From: Cystobacter ferrugineus
Lineage (GTDB): Bacteria; Myxococcota; Myxococcia; Myxococcales; Myxococcaceae
NCBI RefSeq assembly: GCF_001887355.1
Contig: NZ_MPIN01000006.1
Location: forward strand, 248,001 to 312,000
Direction of reading: 5' to 3'
DNA: 64,000 nt
Within the stretch, counting starts at the first letter, position 1, and the number at the start of each line of letters is the position of its first letter. A program made the translations under genes and the position numbers. Below, in pieces: positions 44,821-64,000 of the stretch. The notes under the pieces were generated by a model. The model did no database searches, was not told the DNA's origin, and saw only the letters and a program-made list of their open reading frames with translations.

Positions 44821-46062
44821 GTGAACCCTCGACACCTCAGCCGGGCAGAGTTCCTCTCCCTCACGAGCCTGCTGGCGGGCTCCTCCCTCCTGCCACGCCC
44901 GGCGGATGCCGCCCCCAAGTCCTCCGGGAAGACCGCCCCGAGTCCCGCCGCTCCGAAGCCCGGGGCGACGGGGCAGGTGCCCCTGCAAGGCGAGCGCTTG
45001 CGGCGAAGCTGCCGCGCCGCGTTCACGCTGAGCTCCTCCGCGGACGCGGGCACCGAGTTGATCCGCCTGGGCGAGTGGATTCGCGACCAGGGCATCCAGC
45101 CCGATGTGTACGGCGACGGCGAGTTCATCCAGTCCTTCGAGCGCCGCGTGGCGGAGCGGCTCGGCTTCGAGGACGGGTGCTTCATGCCCACCGGCACCAT
45201 GGGCCAGCTCATCGCGCTGCGCATCTACGCGGACGAGGGGAGGACGCGGACCGTGGGCCTCCATCCGTCCTCCCACCACGTGCTGCACGAGGACGACAGC
45301 CACACCGTGCTCCACGGGCTCCAGCCCGTGCTGCTCTGCCCCTGGTCCCGGCCCGTGCTCGCCAGTGACGTGCGCGACGCACGCGAGCGCCTGGGCGTGG
45401 TCAGTGTCGAGATGCCCGTGCGCTGGCTGGGCGGACAGTTGCCCACGTGGGAGCAGCTCGAGGAGCTCAAGCGCACGTGCCGCGAGCGCGGGGTGAAGCT
45501 GCACATGGACGGCGCCCGGTTGTGGGAGAGCCAGCCCTACTATGGGCGCTCGTACGCGGACATCTGCCGGGGCTTCGACTCCGTGTACGTCTCCTTCTAC
45601 AAGATGGTGGGCGCCCTGGGCGGGGCCATGGTGGTGGGCGGCAAGGACTTCATCCGCACGGTCCGGATGTGGAGGCACCGGCACGGGGGCAACATCTTCC
45701 AGTTGCTGCCCTACGCCGCCTCCGCGGCCATGCGCCTGGACGACGCCCTGAGCCGCATTCCCTCCTACGTCCAGCGAGCGAAGTCCATCTCCGAGGCCCT
45801 CGCCGCCGACTCCCGCCTCGTGGTGCTCCCCAGGCCCGTGCAGACCAACCTGTTCCGGGTCTTCCTGCGCGGGGATCCCGCCGCGTTCTCACGCCAGAGG
45901 GATCGCATCGCGCGCGAGGACTCCATCTGGCTGGCGCACGGCTTCAGCCAGACACGCGTCCCGGGAATCGTCGAGGCGGAATTGCAGGTGGGTGAAGGGC
46001 TCGCGGGCCTCGATGACGCGCAGGCCGTGCGAGCCTTCCTCCGGCTTCTCGAGCCCGTCTGA
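44821..46062 (+). CDS. secreted PLP-dependent lyase of the threonine-aldolase fold
   Basis: A 413-residue protein with a GTG start (GGAG 9 nt upstream). Its first 30 residues look like a secretion signal, HLSRAEFLSLTSLLAGSSLL, with an SRAEFL core that resembles a Tat motif having lost one Arg. The enzyme core has DVYGDGEFIQSFERRVAERL, FMPTGTMGQLIALRIYADEG, HHVLHEDDSHTVLHGLQPVL, LHMDGARLWES and SFYKMVGALGG, where the Lys is the likely PLP anchor. This is the beta-eliminating lyase/L-threonine-aldolase-like family. An exported PLP enzyme is unusual. Activity not shown. Confidence 0.82.
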   Translation: MNPRHLSRAEFLSLTSLLAGSSLLPRPADAAPKSSGKTAPSPAAPKPGATGQVPLQGERLRRSCRAAFTLSSSADAGTELIRLGEWIRDQGIQPDVYGDGEFIQSFERRVAERLGFEDGCFMPTGTMGQLIALRIYADEGRTRTVGLHPSSHHVLHEDDSHTVLHGLQPVLLCPWSRPVLASDVRDARERLGVVSVEMPVRWLGGQLPTWEQLEELKRTCRERGVKLHMDGARLWESQPYYGRSYADICRGFDSVYVSFYKMVGALGGAMVVGGKDFIRTVRMWRHRHGGNIFQLLPYAASAAMRLDDALSRIPSYVQRAKSISEALAADSRLVVLPRPVQTNLFRVFLRGDPAAFSRQRDRIAREDSIWLAHGFSQTRVPGIVEAELQVGEGLAGLDDAQAVRAFLRLLEPV

Positions 46063-46103
46063 AACACTTCCGGAACCGTGCACCGGCCCGGGGCCGGACT
46101 CCT

Positions 46104-47156
46104 TCAGCTCCCGTGCTCGACGTCCGCCCAACGCGGCCGGTGCAGGATCCGCACGGCCATGCATGAGATGTTCGCTCCCGTCCCGGTCCCGAGCAGCAGG
46201 AGGTTGTCCCCCTCCTTCAGCTCGCCGGAGACGAGGAGGTGGTCCAACGAGAGCACCTGGTCGCAGGCACCAACGTGTCCGATGGTGCGGCCGTACTCCC
46301 AGGTCAACCTGGACATGGGCAGTCCCAGCGGGACTGCGGCGCGTTCCCGCACCCGCTCCTCGGACCAGTTGACGAAGGCGATCCGGGTGATCTCGGACAT
46401 GTCCAGGCTCGCCTCCCGGAGGGTCTTGTCGACGACCTCCAGCATGGTTCTGGTGACCGTCGTCACCGGCTCCCGCGGGTCCATGCCCGTGGTCGATTGC
46501 CACTGCTCCTTGGCCTTCGCGAGGTCGAGCTTCGCGCCCAGGGTCACCTCCGGCGGGAACAGGGGGACCGATCCCCGGTGCCTGTCCTCATACTGAGGCA
46601 GTGTCACCGAGTTGATCGACTCCAGGCGTGCGAACCCGGGCTTCCTGGTGAACAGCAGCGCGCACGCACCGTCGCCGAGCGGGGCATGCGGGCTGGACCG
46701 CCAGCGGTCGATCATCTGGGTGCTGTAGTTGTCCGCCGAGGTGATCAAGGAGGCCGCGTGCTCCGGCGCCGCCATCAGGTGAGCCGCGGCCAGTTCGCAG
46801 GCGCAGAACATGCCCATGCAGGCCTGCCGGATCTCCGCCGCGGTCGCCTGTCCGGAACCGGTGTGCCGCTGGACGTAGTACTGGGGACACCAGCCGAGGG
46901 GTCCCTGGAACCACGTGCTGACGTACAGGACGAGGCTCAGCGCCGCCGGATCCTGGCCAGCGCGAAGCAGCGCCTGCCGGCTCGCCCGGAGCGCCATCTC
47001 CGGCGCGGGGAGATCGCCCGCCATCGTGACGCTCTTGATGCCGTACCGCCTGGCCTCGAACTCGCCTACAAATCCCTGGGCCACGGCCCACTCGGCCGGC
47101 ACCCGCTCGGGGAGATAGGCCCCGGTCGCACTGATGAACACGCCTGGTGTCTTCAT
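46104..47156 (-). CDS. ketosynthase-III-like acyltransferase (DpsC/CerJ-type active site)
   Basis: A 350-residue thiolase-fold protein. The nucleophile Cys113 lies in RQACMGMFCACELAA. The canonical KASIII HQANxRI motif is absent (FVNWSEERV), and the Asn of the Cys-His-Asn triad is replaced: the region reads TIGHVGACDQVLSLD, with His294 and Asp299. A Cys(Ser)-His-x4-Asp arrangement is that reported, from memory, for the KASIII-like acyltransferases DpsC and CerJ, which transfer acyl groups instead of condensing. It overlaps the AMP-ligase gene by 4 nt. A likely role is loading a starter acyl unit, or acylating/off-loading the polyketide. The role is inferred. Confidence 0.82.
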   Translation of the reverse strand: MKTPGVFISATGAYLPERVPAEWAVAQGFVGEFEARRYGIKSVTMAGDLPAPEMALRASRQALLRAGQDPAALSLVLYVSTWFQGPLGWCPQYYVQRHTGSGQATAAEIRQACMGMFCACELAAAHLMAAPEHAASLITSADNYSTQMIDRWRSSPHAPLGDGACALLFTRKPGFARLESINSVTLPQYEDRHRGSVPLFPPEVTLGAKLDLAKAKEQWQSTTGMDPREPVTTVTRTMLEVVDKTLREASLDMSEITRIAFVNWSEERVRERAAVPLGLPMSRLTWEYGRTIGHVGACDQVLSLDHLLVSGELKEGDNLLLLGTGTGANISCMAVRILHRPRWADVEHGS

Positions 47157-48703
47157 GAGATGTCCCTGTCCGCCCAGTACGGTGCGCGCAGCTCCCGCTT
47201 GAGCACCTTGCCGGTGGGCGCCTTCGGCAACTCGGCGATGAACTCCACCGAACGTGGTTTCTGGTAGGAGGCCAGGTGCCCGCGGGCGGCGTCGATGATG
47301 TCCTCCGCGGTCGCCGTCCGGCCCGGTTTGAGCACCACGAAGGCCTTCACAGACTCGCCCCACTCCTCGTCGGGCACTCCGATCACCGCGCATTCCAGCA
47401 CGGCCGGATGTCTGCCAATCGCCTCCTCCACCTCGACGCTGTAGATCTTCTCTCCACCCGAGATGATCATGTCCTTGAGCCGGTCGACGATGTACAGGTA
47501 GCGCTCCTCGTCCCAGGTGGCCACGTCGCCGGTGCGCATCCACCCATTGCGGAAGGTGGCCGCGGTCAGGTCCGGCCGCCGGAAGTAGCCGAGCATGTTG
47601 GCCGCGCCGCGGACCACGATCTCGCCGGGAGTCTTTCCATCGCGCGGCACGTCATGGCCGTCCGCGTCGACGACCCGGATCCGAGTGCCGAAGCCCTCGC
47701 GGCCACACGAGCGCAGCCGGTGCGGGTGGACCCCCCGCAACGCGTTGCGATGGTCCTCCTGGGACAGGAACGACATGGTCGCCCCTTCGGTCTGCCCGTA
47801 GCCCTGGATCAACCCGCACGGGAAGGACTCCGCCACCGCGCGCACGATGGCGCTGGGCATCGGGCCACCGCCGTACTGGATGTTGCGCAGACTCGACAGG
47901 TCGTAGGAGCCGAACCCCGGCACCGCCAGCATCCAGTTGAGCATCGTGGTGATGCCAAGGAACGCCGAGACCCGCTCCTGCTCGATGACCTCCAGCGCCC
48001 GCCGGGCCTCGAAGTTCATCAGCACCACGGGACAGCCGTGGGCCAGGTAGTTCATCGAGAGCACCACGGGGATGTGGAACATCTGCCCGGTGAGCAGGTA
48101 GACGTCGGAAGGGACGATCCGCTCCGCCACCGTCTGGTTGAGCATCCCGGCGGCCACACTGCGATGGGTGTGCACCACGCCCTTGGCCGCTCCGGTCGTG
48201 CCGCCGGTGTAGAGGATGAAGCAGGGGTCGGTCTCCTGGACCTGTTCGCTCCAGGGCGGCTCGGTATCCGGCGCCGAGGCAACGAGTTCCTCATAGCTGC
48301 CATCTCCGGACATTCCACAGTGGAGCAGGCGCACCAGGTCGACCGCCCGGCCCAGCTCCTCGGCCACGTGCCGGAACTCGGCCGAGGCGACCAGGACGGC
48401 GGGTTCGGCGTTGGCGACGAGGGTGCGCAGCGCCTCGGTGGACAGCCGCCAGTTCAACGGCAGCAGCACCAGGCCCGCGCGGCCCACCGCGAAGTAGAGC
48501 TCCTGGTACTCGATGCTGTTGCGGCTGAGCACGGCCACCCGGTCACCGGAGCGCAGACCGAGAGCCCGCAGGCCGTTGGCCAGTTTGCGCACCCGGGCGT
48601 CCAAGGTGGCCCAGTCGATGCGCCGCTGGTGGGTGATGTCGACCAGCGCGGTTCGCCGGGGAGTGAGGGCCGCCCACTTGGCGGGGATCAGTCCGAGGTT
48701 CAT
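47153..48703 (-). CDS. acyl-activating AMP-ligase (acyl-CoA/acyl-acid synthetase)
   Basis: A 516-residue ANL enzyme. ATP-binding A3 is FILYTGGTTGAAKGVVH; A5 is LIQGYGQTEGATMSFL; A7 is WMRTGDVATWD; A8 is VDRLKDMIISGGEKIYSVEV; and A10 is PTGKVLKREL with the catalytic Lys. It probably adenylates a carboxylic acid and transfers it to CoA (or an ACP). It overlaps both neighbours by 4 nt: the SnoaL-like gene before it and the KASIII-like gene after it. Thus the activated acyl group is probably the donor for that acyltransferase. Confidence 0.92.
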   Translation of the reverse strand: MNLGLIPAKWAALTPRRTALVDITHQRRIDWATLDARVRKLANGLRALGLRSGDRVAVLSRNSIEYQELYFAVGRAGLVLLPLNWRLSTEALRTLVANAEPAVLVASAEFRHVAEELGRAVDLVRLLHCGMSGDGSYEELVASAPDTEPPWSEQVQETDPCFILYTGGTTGAAKGVVHTHRSVAAGMLNQTVAERIVPSDVYLLTGQMFHIPVVLSMNYLAHGCPVVLMNFEARRALEVIEQERVSAFLGITTMLNWMLAVPGFGSYDLSSLRNIQYGGGPMPSAIVRAVAESFPCGLIQGYGQTEGATMSFLSQEDHRNALRGVHPHRLRSCGREGFGTRIRVVDADGHDVPRDGKTPGEIVVRGAANMLGYFRRPDLTAATFRNGWMRTGDVATWDEERYLYIVDRLKDMIISGGEKIYSVEVEEAIGRHPAVLECAVIGVPDEEWGESVKAFVVLKPGRTATAEDIIDAARGHLASYQKPRSVEFIAELPKAPTGKVLKRELRAPYWADRDIS

Positions 48704-49128
48704 CGAGGGCGCCGGCCGTCACTGGGGAGGTCGAGCTCGATGTGCCGGGAGCGCAATCGCCAGGACTCCCCGGCCTGGACCACCTCGTCGGTATAAGTCC
48801 CTGTGGACAGGACATCGAGACGCCCGTCTCGCACCGAGATCAGCGTCAGGTACGACCGCGCGGTGGCCGCGCCGGGACCGGAGAGGTCAACGACCAGGTT
48901 CGTGCACACGTGCCGCCTGCGGTCGTCCTGCGCCGCGGCGGAGTCCCTCATCAGACGCATGATCTCCGCGTGTCCCCGGAACGGTCCGACCAGATCGCCG
49001 CCAGTGACTCGCAGGGTCAGCGACGCGTCTGGGGTGAAACACGCGATGAGCGCGTCCCAGTCGCGGGTGTCATAGGCCCACGCGTACCTCGCCACCAGGT
49101 CGGCGATGGACTCGCGCACGGACATCAT
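48700..49128 (-). CDS. SnoaL-like / NTF2-fold protein of the polyketide cluster
   Basis: A 142-residue protein starting MMSVRESIADLVARYAWAY. An in-frame ATG 87 nt upstream lies in the promoter and is unlikely. WDALIACFTPDASLTLRVTG, a LVGPFRGHAEIMRLMRD helix and the C-terminal SWRLRSRHIELDLP match the SnoaL_4 type, which includes cyclases, dehydratases and isomerases in natural-product pathways and many uncharacterised proteins. It heads the three-gene operon with the AMP-ligase and KASIII-like genes, overlapping the former by 4 nt. Confidence 0.82.
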   Translation of the reverse strand: MMSVRESIADLVARYAWAYDTRDWDALIACFTPDASLTLRVTGGDLVGPFRGHAEIMRLMRDSAAAQDDRRRHVCTNLVVDLSGPGAATARSYLTLISVRDGRLDVLSTGTYTDEVVQAGESWRLRSRHIELDLPSDGRRPR

Positions 49129-49146
49129 TTCTTGCTGATGCCTTTG

Positions 49147-49160
49147 GACAGGGTCCTGTC
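49147..49160. promoter_or_regulatory. candidate operator before the SnoaL/ligase/KASIII operon
   Basis: A 14-bp inverted repeat, GACAGG-gt-CCTGTC, sits 18 nt upstream of the SnoaL-like start. Other short dyads (GAGAT-tcac-ATCTC near 49211-49224) lie further upstream. The site may bind a regulator or form a leader hairpin. No regulator gene is in this part of the cluster. Confidence 0.35.
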
Positions 49161-49313
49161 TCACTTTTCGCTCCGGATGAGGCAGCCGGTATCTCTGTCG
49201 AGAGTAGAGATTCACATCTCGAGAGAGAACACTCGAAAGCGCATGAAAAGACTCACCCGGAAGAGGGAGTGAGCGTTCACCCTCCTGGCATCATCGGAAG
49301 AGTGCCATCGCGG

Positions 49314-49335
49314 GAGCCCGCCGCGGGGCGGGCTC
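49314..49335 (-). terminator. strong hairpin after the PKS operon
   Basis: A perfect 9-bp stem GAGCCCGCC / GGCGGGCTC with a 4-nt loop (49323-49326), 52 nt after the stop of PKS-C. A second, weaker hairpin (GAGGG-a-GTGA / TCAC-CCTC, 49263-49284) follows. There is no T-run, which is common in GC-rich genomes. It probably ends or attenuates the PKS transcript before the SnoaL/ligase/KASIII operon. Confidence 0.55.
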
Positions 49336-49387
49336 AATCATCGCGAGGAAGATCGAAGCAACATCTGGGCAACGTGCCTTCTTCGAT

Positions 49388-51637
<2,250 letters not shown>

Positions 51638-51646
51638 GACGGGTCC

Positions 51647-60684
<9,038 letters not shown>

Positions 60685-60688
<4 letters not shown>

Positions 60689-63600
60689 GATGCGTCCTCC
60701 CAGCCCGCCAGTGCGTCATCCACCATTTCGAGCAACTTCCCCTCGGACAGCTCGGCGAGCTGGTGCACCTCCTGCTCCACGGGAGCAGGCCGGCTCTTCT
60801 CCTTGCGAGGCTTCTCCACGGGCGCCGCCGGCGCCGGCTGCTCCTGCACGGGCGCCAGGCCGAGCTGCTCCAGCAGGTAGGCCGCCAGGGCCATCAGCGT
60901 GGAGCGCGCCCACAGCAGCGTCACCGACAGCTTCAGGTCCAGCGCGGCCTCGATGCGGTTGCGCAGCTCCAGGCTCATCAGCGAGTCGAGCCCCAAGCCA
61001 CGGAACGGTTCATGCCGCCCGATGCGCGCGGGGTCCACCCGGAGCACCTGGGCGAGCCGCTCGCGCAGGTAGCCCTCCATCATCGCCACGCGTCCGTTCG
61101 GCGCGCAGCGCTTGAGGTCCAACAGCAGGCTGGAGCGTCCCCGCGCGCCCTCGGCGTGAGTCTCCTGCGCCAGCTCCTCCCAGACGTGCTGCGACGCCGC
61201 GCTCGGGAAGAACTGCAACCACTGGCGCAGGTCCAGCAGCACCGCGCCCGCGTTCGCCGCGCCCTCCGCGAGCAGGCGCTCGAGCAGCGCATCGCCCTGC
61301 TTCGTCGTGAAGCTCGCCATGCCCTGGAACGCGAGGCGCTCGCCCCGGTTGGCCCGCGCCGCGGCCAGGCCCACCTCGGAGAAGGGCCCCCAGTTCACGC
61401 TCAGGGCCGGCAGGCCCTGCTGGCGCCGGTGGTGGGCCAGCGCGTCCATGGCGGCGTTGGCCGCCGCGTAGTTGCCTTGTCCCGGCATGCCCAGCAGCGC
61501 CGACATGGAGGAGTAGAGGACGAAGAAGTCCAGCGGCTCGTCGCGGGTGAGCGCGTGCAGGTTCCAGGCGCCCTGGATCTTCGGCGTCAGCACCTCGCGG
61601 AAGCGCGGGAGCTCCTGTTGCTCGAGGATGCCGTCATCGAGCACGCCCGCGCAGTGCAACACGCCCCGGAGCGTGGGCAGCTCCCCGTGCGTGCGCGCCA
61701 CCACCTCGGCGAGCCCCCGGGCGTCCGCCACGTTCACGCGCGCCACCTCCACACGCGCTCCCGTGGCCCGCATGGCCTCCAGCTTCTCGGCGACGGCCTC
61801 GGACGGAGCGTTGCGACCCAACAGCACCAGGTGACGCGCGCCATGCCCGACGAGCCACTGGGCCGCCGAGAGGCCCAGGCCCCCGAGTCCTCCAGTGATG
61901 AGGTACGAGCCGTCCGCGCGCACCCGGAAGCCCGGCTTGGGCGGGACGACGCGCAGATGAGGGTCCTGCATCGTGACGACGAGCTTGCCCACGTGCTGGC
62001 CCCGCGCCATCTCCCGGAAGGCCTCGGACACCTGCGACACGGGGAAGGAGCGGTGCTGCACGGGCCGGAGCATGCCGGACGTCATGCGCTCCATCACCTC
62101 GTGCAACAGGCGTGCGCACAGCGCGGGCCGTCGATCGCGCAGGCCGCCCAGGTCGATGGCGACGTACATGAGCCGGCGGCTGAACTGGGACAGCTCCAGC
62201 GAGCGTCCGGCGTGGATGTCCCGGTTGCCCACCTCGAGGAAGCGGCCGTCCGGAGCCAGCACCTCCATGCTCCGGGTGATGGCGTCGCCGGAGAGGGAGT
62301 TGAGCACCACGTCCACGCCCTCCCCGTCCGTCACGCGCATCACCTCGTCGGCGAAGGCGAGCGTGTGCGAGTCCATCACGTGGGTGATGCCCATGCCGCG
62401 CAACAGCTCACGCTTCTCGGGCGTGCCCGCGGTGGCGAACACCTCCGCGCCCAGCGCCTGGGCGATCTGCACCGCCGCGAGCCCGAGCCCGCCCGCGGCC
62501 GAGTGGATGAGGATGCGCTCGCCCGCGCCCAGGTGCGCCAGGTGGTGCAACGCGTACCAGGCCGTCATGAAGACGCTGGGGATGGAGCTGGCCTCCTCCA
62601 CGCCCATGTCCTCGGGCCGGCGCGCCACGAAGCGCGCGTCCACGACGACGTGCGAGGCCATGGCCGAGCGCGCGAAGGCCACCACCGGGTCGCCCACCGC
62701 GAGCCCCTCCACGCCCTCGCCCACCGCCACCACCCGGCCCGCGCAGTCCAGTCCGAGCGGCAGCCCCTCCAGGGGCACACCCGAGCGGCCCCCCTCCACG
62801 TCCTTCATCACGTACAGGCCCATGGTCTTCATCACGTCGATGAAGTTGAGGGCCGAGGCCTCGACGGCGATCTCCACCTCTCCACGTCCGGGGCGGCGCC
62901 GCTCGGCCATACGCACCACCACGCCGCCGAAGGAGGCCGCCGGCGCCGTCTCCACCTGGAAGCTCTTGCCAGCCGCGGGCAGCAGGGGCTCGTTGAGCAG
63001 ATCCTTGGCCGCCGAGCGCCGCACGAGCCGCGCCACCATGCGCGTTCCCCCGCGCAGGGCCACCTGCTCGTCATCCGCGCGCGCCGACAGCTCGCGGCCC
63101 AGCGACTCCACGTCCACCTGGGACGAGGAGGGATCCAGGTCCACGCACGTGCAGCGCAGCTCCGGGTGCTCCTGCCCCACCGTGCGGCCCAGGCCCCAGA
63201 GCGCCGCCTGGAGCGCACCCGACGCGGGCGAGCCCAGCACCGGCCACGCCCCGCGCGTCACCAGCCACAGGCGCGGCGGATCCCTCCACCCCCAGCGCAG
63301 CATCTCCTGCACGAGCCGGAGCGCACCGCCGCAGGCGCGCATCGCCGACTCGAGCGCCTGCTCACCCGGCGCGTCCGGCCCGGCCGCGTCCAGGCCCCAC
63401 AGGTACGCCACGCCCGCGCAGGAGTTCTCCTCGGGGAAGCACTGGCGCAGCACGGCGCTCAGGTCCTCGCGCGAGCCCGGGGCCACGGTGTAGTGCCGGG
63501 CGTGGATGCGGCGCAGGCCCGTGCCCGCCTCCACGCGGATGCACGCCGCGCCCCACGACTCCAGCATCTGCGCGAGCGCCTCGCCCACGCCGGAGGCATC

Positions 63601-64000
63601 CTGGAAGATGAGCCACGGCATGTCGGCGGAGCCCGGCTCGAACACGGCGGGCAGGCCCGCGCGGCGCCAGGCCACCTCGAAGAGCGAGCGATCCTGCTCG
63701 GCGCGCGCCTTGCCATAGCGCGTGGGCAGGGCCGCGAGCTCCAGGCCCTCCACCACGGCGAGCGCGGCGCCCTGCCCGTCCACCAGCACCACGTCGCCCT
63801 CCAGGGTGGAGCCCTTGCGCCAGGACTCACGGGGAGCGATGCGCGCGTGGGCCCACTGGGGCGAGCCCCGGCGCAGCAGCTCGAAGTGGCGCAGGCGCAC
63901 GGGCACGAAGGTCGTCTCGTCCGAGGGCAGGCACTCGAGCAACACCTGGAGCGCCGCGTCGAGCACGCCGGGGTGCAGGGCACCCGTGGCCCCGAGCGCG
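60685..64000 (-). CDS. PKS-A: type I polyketide synthase, C-terminal part (DH-ER-KR-ACP), incomplete at the window edge
   Basis: The frame runs off the right edge, so the start is unseen. The edge lies in a DH domain, at its HPGVLDAALQ motif. An ER (about 61950-62890) holds ALNFIDVMKTMG, LPLGLDCAGRVVAVG and the NADPH loop HSAAGGLGLAAVQIA. A KR (about 61330-61915) has ITGGLGGLGLSAA, GVLDDG (B-type) and YAAANAAMDAL. The ACP holds GLGLDSLMSLELRN near 60985. A Pro/Lys linker and a helical docking segment (QLAELSEGKLLEMVDDALA) end the protein. It is a fully reducing module giving a saturated unit. Its TGA overlaps the GTG of PKS-B. Confidence 0.93.

Noticed and set aside
60900-63493. Plus-strand frame of about 500 codons opposite the PKS-A ER/KR region
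   Set aside because: Ser/Arg/Thr-rich shadow frame with no recognisable domain; PKS motifs on the minus strand are unambiguous.

Overview
The window looks like a chromosomal segment of a myxobacterium, most likely suborder Cystobacterineae (Cystobacter, Archangium or Melittangium type). The basis is very high GC with strong third-position GC bias, a DUF2381 (TIGR02268, Myxococcus paralogous family) secreted protein, a DUF3396 immunity-type protein, an HMG-CoA reductase, many secreted lipoproteins, and a large modular type I polyketide synthase (PKS). Taxonomy is inferred from gene content only. I recognised no rRNA, tRNA or CRISPR array.

Left part (1-28990). A BlaI-type repressor tail is translationally coupled to an M56 (BlaR1-like) metalloprotease fused to a lytic transglycosylase domain. 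It is followed by a SnoaL-like protein; a putative copper-handling group (Cys-rich secreted protein, multicopper oxidase lipoprotein, 56-aa membrane protein); an F420-reductase-like/IMPase-like pair divergent from a TetR gene, with a palindromic operator between them; a second TetR gene divergent from an FAD monooxygenase, with two tandem 17-bp operators; a prolyl oligopeptidase; HMG-CoA reductase; an alpha/beta hydrolase next to a DUF3396 immunity-type gene; a GST/LysR divergent pair; a beta-helix lipoprotein; several small oxidoreductases; a DUF4142-DUF2254 envelope operon; and a complete polar amino-acid ABC transporter.

Middle part (29100-46060). This starts with a decayed patch: a frameshifted TPR-like gene, three direct GTGACAAAGG repeats and an IS66-like transposase N-terminus. 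Then come a DUF2381/lipoprotein pair, an acyl-CoA dehydrogenase, a large PHP-fold (CehA/McbA-type) lipoprotein with a putative outer-membrane barrel, a DUF4336-like protein, an MshEN protein with a degenerate receiver-like tail, ohr-ohrR, a HEAT-repeat protein and a secreted PLP-dependent lyase of the threonine-aldolase fold.

Right part (46104-64000). This is the downstream end of a polyketide cluster read entirely on the minus strand. PKS-A (partial, at least DH-ER-KR-ACP), PKS-B (KS-AT-KR-ACP-KS-DH-KR-ACP, second module without AT) and PKS-C (a degenerate KS plus a truncated, active-site-less AT) are tightly coupled (4-nt overlap, then a 9-nt gap). A strong hairpin follows PKS-C. Beyond it lies a coupled three-gene operon: a SnoaL-like protein, an acyl-activating AMP-ligase, and a ketosynthase-III-like enzyme whose active site (Cys113, His294, Asp299) looks like the acyltransferases DpsC/CerJ rather than a condensing enzyme. 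No thioesterase is visible. The combination of an AT-deleted module, a terminal ablated KS-AT protein and an acyltransferase-type KASIII with its own acyl-activating ligase is the most unusual feature of the window.
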